Assembly (NCBI RefSeq): GCF_902859725.1
Contig: NZ_CADIJP010000014.1
Span: 1-64,000, forward strand
Source of the DNA: Achromobacter mucicolens
Lineage (GTDB): Bacteria; Pseudomonadota; Gammaproteobacteria; Burkholderiales; Burkholderiaceae_B
Length of the DNA: 64,000 nucleotides
Direction of reading: 5' to 3'
This document shows, piece after piece, positions 52,121-61,495 of the stretch (its first letter is position 1; each line of letters starts with the position of its first letter). Under the pieces are notes generated by a model. That model had not been told where the DNA came from, made no database searches, and was given only the letters and a program-made list of their open reading frames with translations. The position numbers and the translations under genes were made by a program.

Positions 52121-53182
52121 CTAGCGCAGCGGCTCGGCCCACGACGGTTCCGGCGCGCCGTCGGCGCCAGGCAGCGCCGCCCCGTCCAGCCGCGCCGCGA
52201 TCGCCGGCATGTCCGTGACGCCGCGCATGCCGATCACCACCAGCGACGGCTCGCGCTGCCCAGCCGGCAGGCGCGCCTGCGTGTCAAAGCGCACGCGCCG
52301 TCCCGCAAACTGCACCAGCACCCAGCCATGCCGGCCGGTGCACACCCACCCCTTGGCCCGCAGCACGTGGCGCGGCAGCTGCTTCAGTCGCTCGGCCAGC
52401 ATGTCGGCATCGACAAGCGCGGGTGCGCGCCACAGCCAGCTGTGGAACGGATGGTCGGGATCGGGCGGCGCATCGCGCCGGTTGTTGTGTCCGGTGCCGA
52501 CGGCGTCGCCGTGGCCGCAATCAGCGGTGGCGGTCTGCCCCTCGCCGTGTCCGCAGGCGTGGGCCTCGTCATCCGCGTGCCTGGCCGCCGCCGCGCCATC
52601 CCCGCCCCCAAGCAGCCGCAGGTCCAACTTTCCCTCGCGCGTCTGCACCGCAGGCGCCCCGCCGCTCGCCTCGCGCAGCCAGTCATGCACCGCCGCCAGA
52701 TCAGCCGGCGCCGCCAGGTCCGTCTTGTTCAGCACCAGCAGATCGGCCGCGCGCAACTGCCGCAGCACCGTGTCGGCCAGCAGCGGATCGGCCGCCACGT
52801 CGCGGATCGCGCCTGCATCGGCCAGCACCACCACGGCTTCCAGCTGCAACAGGGGATCGGCCATGCCGACCTGCGCAATGCGTCCCGGGTCGGACACGCC
52901 GCTCGCCTCGATGACGATCCACTCGGGCAACGGATCAAGCGCCAGCACACGGGCGAGCGCATCGTCCAGTCCGCCTGCCATCGAGCAGCAGACGCAGCCA
53001 TTGGAAAGCCGGATGACGTTGTCGGCGCGCCCTGCGACGAGGCTGGCGTCGATGTCCACCGGACCGAAGTCGTTGACCAGCACTGCCGCGCGGCGCGGAC
53101 TGGCGGTCAGCACATGATTGAGCAAGGTGGTCTTTCCCGCGCCCAGGAAGCCGCCGACCACCGTCAACGGAATGCGCGCCAT
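52121..53182 (-). CDS. G3E-type (COG0523/CobW) GTPase, probable metal chaperone
   Basis: 353 residues. Walker A GFLGAGKTTL (11-20) and the CXCC metal motif in NGCVCCS (Cys63, Cys65, Cys66), with IEASGVSDPG and LNKTDLA. A His/Asp-rich insertion (about 200-235, with many H and D) could bind zinc. A C-terminal CobW domain follows. Such GTPases often load metal into a partner enzyme. Starting one base after the amidohydrolase stop, it probably metallates that enzyme. Confidence 0.85.
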   Translation of the reverse strand: MARIPLTVVGGFLGAGKTTLLNHVLTASPRRAAVLVNDFGPVDIDASLVAGRADNVIRLSNGCVCCSMAGGLDDALARVLALDPLPEWIVIEASGVSDPGRIAQVGMADPLLQLEAVVVLADAGAIRDVAADPLLADTVLRQLRAADLLVLNKTDLAAPADLAAVHDWLREASGGAPAVQTREGKLDLRLLGGGDGAAAARHADDEAHACGHGEGQTATADCGHGDAVGTGHNNRRDAPPDPDHPFHSWLWRAPALVDADMLAERLKQLPRHVLRAKGWVCTGRHGWVLVQFAGRRVRFDTQARLPAGQREPSLVVIGMRGVTDMPAIAARLDGAALPGADGAPEPSWAEPLR

Positions 53183-53183
53183 G

Positions 53184-54836
53184 TCACGCCTCCAGCGGCA
53201 GCGGACGCCCGCCGATGACCGTGCCCAGCACCTTCAGGTCCTTCAGCGACTGCGGCGCGGCGGCGGACGGGTCGTCGGCAAGCACGCAGAAGTCCGCGTA
53301 TTTGCCGACTTCGATGGAACCGACCAGATGATCCATGTGCAAGGTGTACGCCGCGCCCAGCGTGATGGCATGCAGGGCCGCGTCGACGCCGATGCGCTCG
53401 GACTCGCCCAGCACGCGGCCCGAGGCCGTCTGCCGGTTCACGGCGCACCAGGCCGTAAAGAGCGGCCCGAGAGGCGTGATGGGCGCGTCGGAATGGATGG
53501 CGTAGGGCACGCCCGCCCGCGCCGCCGACGCGCAAGCGTCCATGCGGTTGGCGCGGTCCGGGCCCATCGTCAGCGCGTAGTGGGCATCGCCCCAGTAGTA
53601 GATGTGGTTGGCAAAGAGATTCACGCACATGCCCAGGCTGGCCATCTGCCGGAACTGGGCCGCGTCGGCCATCTGGCAGTGCTGCAGCGTGTGGCGGTGG
53701 TCGCGCTGCGGGGTGCGACGAAGCGCGCGGTCCACGGCCTCGATGGCCAGCTGCGTGGCCTCGTCGCCGTTGGTGTGGATGTGCAGTTGCGCGCCGGCGT
53801 CGTGATAAGTCTGCACCATCGCGTCCAGCTCCGACGGCGCGATGACCCAGATGCCGTTGGGCGCGCCGTTGTAATAGCCGGGCCAGCGCACCCGCGCCGT
53901 AAAACCCTGAATGGATCCGTCCACCACAAGCTTGACCATGCCCAGATGCAGCTTGGCGTGGTTCAGGCGACGGGCCGCCGCCAGCTTTTCCAGGCAGCCG
54001 GCCGCGTTGCCCGCGTAGGTCAGCGCCGACGCTGCGGGCACGATGCGCACGGGATAGCCGGATTCCGCCGTCACCCGCGCCAACGTCGCCAATCCTTCGT
54101 CGTTCAGCTCGTTGACCAGGTCCGTCGCGGTGGTCACGCCCGCCCACTGCGCCACCTTGCCGAACATCCGCAGCCCTTCTTCGGTCAGCCCCACCGTGCG
54201 GAACGGGCTGCCGATCAGCCGCATGACGGGAAACATGGCCGCAAACTCGCAGAGTTCGCCGCTGGGCCGCCCGTCCGCCAGCCGGGTCACGCCTTCGATA
54301 TCGGTATCGCGGTCGATGCCGGCGCGCGCCAACATGGGCGAATTGACGTTCATCAGGTGCATGCTGGCGTGCATCACGACAACGGGGCGCTCGGCCGACA
54401 CCGCATCCAGGTCATGGATGCTCATGCGGTCGCCGCCAAAGAAGATGGGGTCGAAGCCCCAGCCGATCAGCGTCTCGCCCTGTGCGAGCGACCGCTCGGC
54501 ATCGCGCAGCCGGGCCGCCACGTCCGCAAAGCTTTTCAGGCCCGGCCACAGCTTGCCGTCAGGGCCGCGCCGGTCATAAAAGCCCACGTAGACGAACTTC
54601 CACATGCCGCCCTCGGGCAGATGGCAATGGCCTTCGACCAGGCCCGGCATCAGCACGCTGTCCGCGTACCGGTCGTCGACCTGCGCCGGCCCCCAGCCGG
54701 CAAGATCCTCCCGCGTTCCCACGCCCAGGATGCGGCCATCGCGCACGGCCACGTGGGTCGCGCGCGGCTGCGCGGGGTTCATGGTGAGGATGGTTCGCGC
54801 GACGTAGAAGGTCGTGGCGCCGGAAGGCTGGTTCAT
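53184..54836 (-). CDS. Amidohydrolase (YtcJ/AepA-like, amidohydrolase family 3)
   Basis: 550 residues. Metal ligands of the amidohydrolase barrel are visible: His70 and His72 in GLVEGHCHLPEG, HIHTNGDEATQLA, HTLQHCQM and the aspartate in YAIHSDAPITP. Typical YtcJ proteins hydrolyse imides, amides or lactam-like bonds. The gene lies directly downstream of a dipeptide-type ABC transporter and upstream of a metal-chaperone GTPase. The likely substrate is the compound imported by that transporter, possibly a sulfonated amide. Exact substrate unknown. Confidence 0.85.
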   Translation of the reverse strand: MNQPSGATTFYVARTILTMNPAQPRATHVAVRDGRILGVGTREDLAGWGPAQVDDRYADSVLMPGLVEGHCHLPEGGMWKFVYVGFYDRRGPDGKLWPGLKSFADVAARLRDAERSLAQGETLIGWGFDPIFFGGDRMSIHDLDAVSAERPVVVMHASMHLMNVNSPMLARAGIDRDTDIEGVTRLADGRPSGELCEFAAMFPVMRLIGSPFRTVGLTEEGLRMFGKVAQWAGVTTATDLVNELNDEGLATLARVTAESGYPVRIVPAASALTYAGNAAGCLEKLAAARRLNHAKLHLGMVKLVVDGSIQGFTARVRWPGYYNGAPNGIWVIAPSELDAMVQTYHDAGAQLHIHTNGDEATQLAIEAVDRALRRTPQRDHRHTLQHCQMADAAQFRQMASLGMCVNLFANHIYYWGDAHYALTMGPDRANRMDACASAARAGVPYAIHSDAPITPLGPLFTAWCAVNRQTASGRVLGESERIGVDAALHAITLGAAYTLHMDHLVGSIEVGKYADFCVLADDPSAAAPQSLKDLKVLGTVIGGRPLPLEA

Positions 54837-54876
54837 CGGGATTCCTTGTCAGTCGGGAAATATCGGCACGCGCGCA

Positions 54877-55899
54877 TCAGCCCTGCAACGGCGACACCGT
54901 CACGCCGCCGCGCGTCTCCACGAAATGGCAGGCCACGTGATGCGCCGGGGCAACCTCGCGCAAGGCGGGTTCCCGGGTCGAGCACAGCGCCTGCGCGGCT
55001 GGACAGCGGCCCGCGAAGCGGCAGCCCGGCGGCGGGTTGACCGGGCTGGGCGGATCGCCGGACAGCTTGACCCGCCGCGCCGCCGTCTCGCGCCCGCCCT
55101 TCACGGTGGGCACGGCGGACATCAGCGCCACGCTGTACGGATGCAGCGGCCGCGAGAAAAACGCGCGCCGCGAGGCCCGTTCGATGATCTTGCCCAGATA
55201 CATGACGGCGATGTCGTCGCACACGTGCTCCACCACCGCCATGTCGTGCGAGATGAAGAGAAACGATTGCCCCTGCTCGCGCTGGATCCGGCGCAGCAGG
55301 TTCAGGATCTGCGCGCGGATGGCGATATCCAGCGCGGACACGGGCTCGTCGCAGACGATCAGGTCCGGCGCACTGGCCAGCGCCCGCGCGATGTTCAGCC
55401 GCTGGCGCTGCCCGCCCGAGAACTGGTGCGGAAACAGCTGGCGCTGTTCGGGCCGCAGGCCCACCAGTTCGAACATCAACGCCACACGCGCCTCGCGCCC
55501 GCCCGGCGGTTCGATCCCCATCAGGTCCAGCGGCGTGCGCACGATGTCCTCGGCGCGCTGGCGCGGGTTGAGCGACGAGTACGGATCCTGGAACACAAGC
55601 TGCAACCGCCGCCGCATGCGCCGCAGCGCCGCGCCGCGCATCGCGGTCAGGTCGTTGCCGTCGAAATGGATGCTGCCGCCCGTGGGGTCCGCCAGGCGCA
55701 GCACCGACAGCGCCGTGGTGGTCTTGCCCGAACCGGACTCGCCCACGATGGCCAGCGTGCGGCCGCGCTCAAGCTCGAACGACACGCCGTCCACCGCCCG
55801 CACGACCACCGGCTTGCCATCGCGCCCGCGCCCGCCCACCGGAAAATGCACAGACAGGTCTCGCACGGACAGCAGGGACGACGCGTGCGACGGGCTCAT
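54877..55899 (-). CDS. Dipeptide-type ABC transporter ATP-binding protein (DppF/OppF)
   Basis: 340 residues from ATG 55899. Walker A GESGSGKTTTALS, Q-loop VFQDPYSSLNPRQ, signature FSGGQRQRLNIARAL, Walker B LIVCDEPVSALD and FISHDMAVVEHVCDD. The C-terminal cysteine-rich oligopeptide-transporter tail is present (GCRFAGRCPAAQALC). It overlaps the preceding ATPase gene by ATGA. The last gene of the transporter unit. Confidence 0.93.
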   Translation of the reverse strand: MSPSHASSLLSVRDLSVHFPVGGRGRDGKPVVVRAVDGVSFELERGRTLAIVGESGSGKTTTALSVLRLADPTGGSIHFDGNDLTAMRGAALRRMRRRLQLVFQDPYSSLNPRQRAEDIVRTPLDLMGIEPPGGREARVALMFELVGLRPEQRQLFPHQFSGGQRQRLNIARALASAPDLIVCDEPVSALDIAIRAQILNLLRRIQREQGQSFLFISHDMAVVEHVCDDIAVMYLGKIIERASRRAFFSRPLHPYSVALMSAVPTVKGGRETAARRVKLSGDPPSPVNPPPGCRFAGRCPAAQALCSTREPALREVAPAHHVACHFVETRGGVTVSPLQG

Positions 55900-56897
55900 T
55901 GCGATGCCTCCGGAAAAAGCCAACAGGACACGCCCTGGCCGCCGTCCAGCAGCATCATGGGCGGAAACTCGCGGCTGCACCGCGCCATCGCGTGCTTGCA
56001 GCGGTCAACGAAGGGGCAGCCGGCGCCCCGCTCCCAGACCGAGGGCACCACGCCAGGAATTTCAGGCAGATCGGGCCGGTCGTCGCCGGGCTCCCGATCC
56101 AGTTCCGGCAGGCAGGCAATCAGGCCCTGCGTGTACGGATGGCGAGGCTGGGCCAGGATCTGGCCGACGCTGCCCTGCTCCACCACGCGCCCGCCATACA
56201 TCACCACCACGCGATCCGCCATTTCAGACACCGCGCCCATGTCGTGCGTGATCAGCAGCACGGCTGTGCCGCGGCGCGCCTGCTGCTCGCGCAACAGGTC
56301 GAAGATCTGCGCCTGCACCGTCACGTCAAGCGCGGTCGTGGGCTCGTCGGCGATGAGCACGTCCGGGTCGCAGGCCAGCGCAATGGCAATCATGACCCGC
56401 TGCCGCATGCCGCCGGACAGCTGGTGCGGATAGTCGTCCACGCGGCGCTCGGGCAGCGGGATGCCCACGGACTTGAGCATCTCGATGGCGCGCTCGCGCG
56501 CCTGGCGCTTGGAAAGGCCCTGGTGCTGGCGCAGCGGCTCGCCGATCTGATCGCCCACGGTGTAGACCGGATTGAGCGCGGTCATGGGCTCCTGGAAGAT
56601 CATCGAGATGTTGTTGCCGCGAACCCGGCGCATGGCCTCGTCGTCGTGCAAGGCTAGGTCCGCGCCGCGCAGGCGCACGTGGCCCGCGCCGATGCGAGCC
56701 AGCGGCGGGATGAGGCGCATGATCGCCAGCGCCGTCATGCTCTTGCCGCAGCCGGACTCGCCGACCAGGCACAGCGTTTCGCCGGGATGCAGGTCAAAGC
56801 TCACGTCGCTCAGCACTTCGGCCGCGCGGCCGCGCGTGCGAAATTCCAGGCTCAGGCCGTCCACTTGCAGCACGGGAGTCAGGTCGGCCGCGTTCAT
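55896..56897 (-). CDS. Dipeptide-type ABC transporter ATP-binding protein (DppD/OppD)
   Basis: 333 residues from ATG 56897. Walker A GESGCGKSMTALA, Q-loop IFQEPMTALNPVYTVG, signature LSGGMRQRVMIAIAL, Walker B VLIADEPTTALDVTVQ and LLITHDMGAVSEMADR, with the oligopeptide tail GCPFVDRCKHAMARC. It overlaps the permease and next ATPase by four bases each. Confidence 0.93.
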   Translation of the reverse strand: MNAADLTPVLQVDGLSLEFRTRGRAAEVLSDVSFDLHPGETLCLVGESGCGKSMTALAIMRLIPPLARIGAGHVRLRGADLALHDDEAMRRVRGNNISMIFQEPMTALNPVYTVGDQIGEPLRQHQGLSKRQARERAIEMLKSVGIPLPERRVDDYPHQLSGGMRQRVMIAIALACDPDVLIADEPTTALDVTVQAQIFDLLREQQARRGTAVLLITHDMGAVSEMADRVVVMYGGRVVEQGSVGQILAQPRHPYTQGLIACLPELDREPGDDRPDLPEIPGVVPSVWERGAGCPFVDRCKHAMARCSREFPPMMLLDGGQGVSCWLFPEASQ

Positions 56898-57796
56898 GCC
56901 CGGCCCCGCGACGTCGGATTGAGCGCGTCGTTCAAGCCATCGCCGATCAGGCTGACGGCCAGCACGGTCAGGAAGATGGCCGCGCCCGGCAAGGTCACCG
57001 CCCACCATGCGGTCAGGATGTAGGGCCGGTTGCTGCCGATCATCAGGCCCCAGCTCATCACGTTGGGATCGCCCAGGCCCAGGAACGACAACCCTGCCTC
57101 GAACAGGATCGCCGTGCCGATGGCCAGCGTGGCCGACACGATCAGCGGCGCCAGCGCATTGGGCAGGATGACGCGCCAGATGATGCGCGCGTCGCCCGCG
57201 CCGATCACGCGCTCGGCCAGCACGTATTCGCGGCGCTTTAACCGCAGGAACTCGCCGCGGGCCAGCCGCGCGGTTCCCGTCCAGCTGACCACGCCGATCG
57301 CGACCGCGATGGTGGCCAGCGACGGGCTGAAGAGGGTCACCAGCACCATCGCAAAGAGCAAGGTGGGCAGCACCTGGAAGAATTCCGTGATGCGCATGAG
57401 GGTTTCGTCGACCCAGCCGCCGTAATAGCCCGCCAGCGCGCCCACGGTGATGCCGATCGCCATGGACAGCACCGCCGCCACCACGCCCACCAGCAGGGTT
57501 GCACGGCCGCCGTAGATCATGCCGGTCAGCACGTCGCGGCCCAGGTAGTCGGACCCCAGCAGCAGTTCGCCACCGGGCGGTTCCATCGGCGCGGCGGCGA
57601 TCTCGAAGGGATCGGCCTGCATCATCATCGGACCGAAGATCGTGACCGCCAGGATCGCCGCCAGCAGCAGCACGCCAGCCAGCGCGCTGGGGTTACGCGC
57701 GAACACGCGCAGCGCCTCGTAGGACGGCCGGGGCGGCGGTTTGGGACGGGCGTCGGCGCGGGCCTGCCCGGGCAGCGCGATGGGTGCGGGTCTCAT
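56894..57796 (-). CDS. Dipeptide-type ABC transporter permease (DppC-like)
   Basis: 300 residues from ATG 57796. N-terminal OppC_N helix (NPSALAGVLLLAAILAVTIFGP) then six membrane helices; permease loop RREYVLAERVIGAGDARIIWRVILPNALAPLIVSATLAIGTAILFEAGLSFLGLGDP. It overlaps both neighbours by ATGA. Confidence 0.92.
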   Translation of the reverse strand: MRPAPIALPGQARADARPKPPPRPSYEALRVFARNPSALAGVLLLAAILAVTIFGPMMMQADPFEIAAAPMEPPGGELLLGSDYLGRDVLTGMIYGGRATLLVGVVAAVLSMAIGITVGALAGYYGGWVDETLMRITEFFQVLPTLLFAMVLVTLFSPSLATIAVAIGVVSWTGTARLARGEFLRLKRREYVLAERVIGAGDARIIWRVILPNALAPLIVSATLAIGTAILFEAGLSFLGLGDPNVMSWGLMIGSNRPYILTAWWAVTLPGAAIFLTVLAVSLIGDGLNDALNPTSRGRA

Positions 57797-58761
57797 GATG
57801 TCTTGATCCGGGGATCGATCAGGCGGTACGCCAGATCGGTAAGCTGGTTCATCACCACGACCAGCAACGAGGCAAATAGCAGGATGCCCAGCAGCGTCGG
57901 ATAGTCGCGGCGCAGCACGGAATCGAAGGCCAGGCGTCCCAGCCCCGGCCAATTGAAGACGGTCTCCACAAGAATTGCCCCGGCCAGCACGTTGCCGAAC
58001 TGCAGCCCCAGCATGGTCACCACCGGCAGCACGCCGTTGCGCAGCGCGTGCTTGTACAGCACCGTGTTCTCCGGCAGGCCTTTGGCGCGCGCGGTGCGGA
58101 TGTAGTCGGCCGACAGCGCGTCCATGACACTGGCGCGCGCCAGCCGGCTGTATTGCGCCAGGTACACGAAGGCCAGCGTGAACGCCGGCAGCACCAGGTG
58201 ATGCAGCACGTCCAGCACGCCCGCCCAACCGTCCTGCGGTCCGCCCGCCGTGCGCATGTCGGACACCGGAAAAATCGGCAGCACCGAGCCGAACAGGATG
58301 ATGAGGATGATGCCGGTCCAGAACACCGGCGCCGAATAGCCCACGACCGACAGCAGCGTGATGCCCTGCGACAGCAGGCCGTTGGGCTTTCTGGCGGCCA
58401 ACGTGCCCAGCAGCGTGCCCGTCAGGAACGCCACGGTCACCGACGTCACCACCAGCAGCAGCGTGGCCGGCACGCGCTCCCAGATCAATTGGGCGACCGG
58501 CACGTTAAAGAAATAGGAATACCCCAGGTCGCCGCGCACGACCTGGCCCAGATAGATGCCAAGCTGCGCGAGAAACGGTTTGTCCAGCCCGTACTGCGCG
58601 CGCAGCTGGGCGCGCAGGTCTTCGCTGATGCCGCCCATGGACCCCGCGATGGTCTCCACGGGGTCGCCCGGCGAAATGTGGATGAGCAGGAAGTTCAGCG
58701 TCACCACGGCCAGCAGCAGGATCGCGGCGTAGGCCAGGCGGCGCGAGAGATATCGCAGCAT
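57793..58761 (-). CDS. Dipeptide-type ABC transporter permease (DppB-like)
   Basis: 322 residues. Opening RRLAYAAILLLAVVTLNFLLIHISPGDP and DPRAQLRAQYGLDKPFLAQ-like loop, six helices and the EAA loop DYIRTARAKGLPENTVLYKHALRNGVLPVVTMLG. Follows the binding-protein gene by 11 bases. Confidence 0.93.
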   Translation of the reverse strand: MLRYLSRRLAYAAILLLAVVTLNFLLIHISPGDPVETIAGSMGGISEDLRAQLRAQYGLDKPFLAQLGIYLGQVVRGDLGYSYFFNVPVAQLIWERVPATLLLVVTSVTVAFLTGTLLGTLAARKPNGLLSQGITLLSVVGYSAPVFWTGIILIILFGSVLPIFPVSDMRTAGGPQDGWAGVLDVLHHLVLPAFTLAFVYLAQYSRLARASVMDALSADYIRTARAKGLPENTVLYKHALRNGVLPVVTMLGLQFGNVLAGAILVETVFNWPGLGRLAFDSVLRRDYPTLLGILLFASLLVVVMNQLTDLAYRLIDPRIKTS

Positions 58762-58772
58762 GACGGCTCCCG

Positions 58773-60350
58773 CTACTGCACGGAGGTTTCATCCAGCGGC
58801 GACAGAAGTCCCCATATGCCGGACGGCAGGCCCTGCACCTTCTTGGACGAGAGCGTGTGGTACGGAATGACGGTCAGGAAGTCGATGGGCACGTCCTCGG
58901 TGACCAAGCGCTGGAACTCCGCGTACAGCGCGCGGCGCTTGTCCGCGTCGGTCTCGGTGCCCGCCTGCTCCAGCAGCGCATCGACCTTCGGATTCTTGTA
59001 GGACTGCGTGTTGGTCCAGATGATGTCGCGGATGTTGGACGACATGTATGTGCGGTGCACGCCGATGACCGGATCGCCCCAGTTGAAGACGATGTCGGTG
59101 GTCATGTCGAAATCCTTGCCGGCGATGCGCTTGGCCCATGTCGGAAAGTCCGGCGACGCGCGCACCTGCACGTTGATGCCCACCTTCTTCAACTGGCTGC
59201 GCAGGTACTCGGCGACGTTCTTGCCCTGCACGTCGCTGCCCGGCATGTAGTCCACCGTGAGCGTCATGCGCTCGCCCTTGCCATCCTTCTTGAACCCGGC
59301 CTCGTCCAGCAGCTGTTCGGCGCGCTTGAGGTCCAGCGGATACTTCTTCACGTCGTCGCTGGCAAAGGGGCTGGTGCCCACGATCGGACCATGCGCCGGC
59401 GCGGCAAAGCCCGCATTCAGCGCCTTCGTGATGAAGCCCTTGTCCGTCGCGTAGGCGATGGCCTGGCGCACCCGCACGTCGTCCAGCGGCTTGCGCGCCG
59501 TGTTGAACGCCAGCCAGCTGAGCGCGCCGATGCCTTCATAGCCCTTGCTCGTCATGACGATGGACGGATTGTCCTTGGCGCGCCGCAGGATGGTCGGCTC
59601 GGTCATGAACGGCAGCGCGCCGATGTCGCCGCGCTCCAGCCCGATCAGCAGATTGGTGGCGTCGGGGTTGATCTTGACCACCACGCGGTCCAGCAGCGGC
59701 TTGCCCTTCAAGAAGAATTTGTCGAAGCGTTCCAGCACGATCTCCTGTCCCGGCTTGAACTCCTTGAAGATGAACGGGCCCGAACCCACCACGTTCGCCG
59801 AGTTGCGCGGGTGCGTTTTCAGGTCCTGGCCATCGCCGTAGATGTGCTTGGGCAGCACCGGCATCAGCGCCGGCGACAGCGCCAGCAGGATTGCCGGATG
59901 CGGCTTGCTCATGCGCAGCACGGCGGTGCGCGCGTCGGGCGTGTCCACGCTTTCGACGGGTGCGAACATCGTCTGGAAGGGATGGTTCTGTTTGACCGCC
60001 ATGATCGAGAACGCCACGTCCTCGGACGTCACGGGTTTGCCGTCATGAAAGACCGCGTCACCACGCAGGTGCAGCGTCAGCGACTTGCCGTCCGGCGCCA
60101 GTTCCCACGACTCAGCCAGGTAGGGTTGCGGCTTCCAGTCGGCGTCGTAGCGCAGGGGGCTGGCAAAGAGCTGCGCGCTGGGCAGCGCGGTGGCCGTTCC
60201 CGATTGGACCGCGCCGTTCAGGTGCCGTGGCACCTGCGTGGATCCGATGACCAGCGTGCCGCCGGCCTTGGGCGTGTCCGCCGCCGCGGCGCTCCCCGCC
60301 ATTGCAAACACCGACAGAATCGTGGCCAGGCCTAGTCTTGCGCTGCGCAT
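58773..60350 (-). CDS. Dipeptide-type ABC transporter substrate-binding protein (SBP_bac_5)
   Basis: 525 residues with a signal peptide ending AAAA (about 1-24). SBP_bac_5 features: LAESWELAPDGKSLTLHLRGDAVFHDGKPVTSEDVAFSI, VGSGPFIFKEFKPGQEIVLER and RVRQAIAYATDKGFI. These bind peptides, nickel, glutathione or other bulky solutes. In this island, between pta and the permeases, the ligand could be a taurine-containing or otherwise sulfonated compound; this is inference. A 124-base gap separates it from pta. Confidence 0.92.
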   Translation of the reverse strand: MRSARLGLATILSVFAMAGSAAAADTPKAGGTLVIGSTQVPRHLNGAVQSGTATALPSAQLFASPLRYDADWKPQPYLAESWELAPDGKSLTLHLRGDAVFHDGKPVTSEDVAFSIMAVKQNHPFQTMFAPVESVDTPDARTAVLRMSKPHPAILLALSPALMPVLPKHIYGDGQDLKTHPRNSANVVGSGPFIFKEFKPGQEIVLERFDKFFLKGKPLLDRVVVKINPDATNLLIGLERGDIGALPFMTEPTILRRAKDNPSIVMTSKGYEGIGALSWLAFNTARKPLDDVRVRQAIAYATDKGFITKALNAGFAAPAHGPIVGTSPFASDDVKKYPLDLKRAEQLLDEAGFKKDGKGERMTLTVDYMPGSDVQGKNVAEYLRSQLKKVGINVQVRASPDFPTWAKRIAGKDFDMTTDIVFNWGDPVIGVHRTYMSSNIRDIIWTNTQSYKNPKVDALLEQAGTETDADKRRALYAEFQRLVTEDVPIDFLTVIPYHTLSSKKVQGLPSGIWGLLSPLDETSVQ

Positions 60351-60474
60351 GTGCTACCCCTTTGATGTTGTGGCATGAACCATTCATGGATGGCTTGCGG
60401 TCTAGCGTAGTCATCCGCCGGATGCACGCTTAGTACCAAACCGCCAGACTTGGTGGTGCCAGGCTTGCCTGCGG

Positions 60475-61395
60475 TCACCGGCCCATGGCGTGCGCGTGCA
60501 GCGCCGCGACGGCGCAACTGTTCACGCGCGCTTCCATGGAATCTGACCGGCTCGTCAACAGCACCGGCACCCGCGTGCCGAGCACCAGGCCCGCCGCGCC
60601 GGCGCCCGCCAGCCACGTGAGCTCCTTGTAGAGCATGTTGCCGGCCTCGATGTCGGGCACCAGCAGAATGTCGGCGTCGCCCGCCACGCGCGACACGATG
60701 CCTTTCTGGTCCGCGGCCTCGCGCGAGATGGCGTTGTCGAAGGCCAGCGGCCCGTCGATGTCGCCGCCCCGGATCTGCTGGCGGTCAGCCATCTTGGACA
60801 GCGCGGCCGCATCCAGCGTGGCCGGCATCGCCGGGTTGACTGATTCGGTGGCGCACAGCACCGCAACCTTGGGCCGTTCCACGCCGAGGGCGCGCGCCAG
60901 ATCAATGGCGTTCTGCGCGATGTCCGCCTTTTCCTGCAAGGTGGGCGCGATGTTGACCGCCGCGTCGGTCAGGATCAGCAGCTTCGGGTAGGCCGCCACC
61001 GCCATCACGAAGGCGTGGCTGATGCGCCGGCCCGTGCGCAGGCCCGATTCGCGCGTCACCACCGCCGACATGAAGTGATCGGTGTGCAGGCTGCCCTTCA
61101 TCAGCATGCGAACCGCGCCGTCACGCGCCAGCGCCGCGGCCGCGCGTGCGGCCGCAAGCTCATCGTCTGGCGTGTCGACGATCTCCATGGAACCCGCGCG
61201 TATGCCTTCCTGCGCCATCAGCGTGGCCATGCGGTCCGCGGGCCCGACCAGCACGGGCTCGATGTAGCCTGCCTCGCTCGCCTCTACGGCGGCGCGCAGG
61301 CTGACGGGGCACAGCGGATACGCCACCGCGGTGCGCAGCCGCCCCGCCGCCAGCGCGGCAACGCGCAGCGGCTCGAACAAACGGTCGAATGCCAT
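60475..61395 (-). CDS. pta: Phosphate acetyltransferase (sulfonate pathway)
   Basis: 306 residues, the short PTA_PTB type. Conserved stretches: LVGPADRMATLM, LMKGSLHTDHFMSAVV, RRISHAFVMAVAAYPKLLILTDAAVNIAPTLQEKADIAQNAIDLARALG and EAGNMLYKELTWLAGAGAAGLVLG. It converts the acetyl phosphate made by Xsc to acetyl-CoA. It follows xsc by 100 bases on the same strand. Confidence 0.9.
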   Translation of the reverse strand: MAFDRLFEPLRVAALAAGRLRTAVAYPLCPVSLRAAVEASEAGYIEPVLVGPADRMATLMAQEGIRAGSMEIVDTPDDELAAARAAAALARDGAVRMLMKGSLHTDHFMSAVVTRESGLRTGRRISHAFVMAVAAYPKLLILTDAAVNIAPTLQEKADIAQNAIDLARALGVERPKVAVLCATESVNPAMPATLDAAALSKMADRQQIRGGDIDGPLAFDNAISREAADQKGIVSRVAGDADILLVPDIEAGNMLYKELTWLAGAGAAGLVLGTRVPVLLTSRSDSMEARVNSCAVAALHAHAMGR

Positions 61396-61495
61396 GTCTT
61401 CGCTCCTGCCGCGGCCGCGCGTGCGGCGGCCGGGTGATTGACCGGCGCGGGGCCAGGGCGTGACGGCCAGCCCCTGCCCGCGCCGGGCGTGCCGG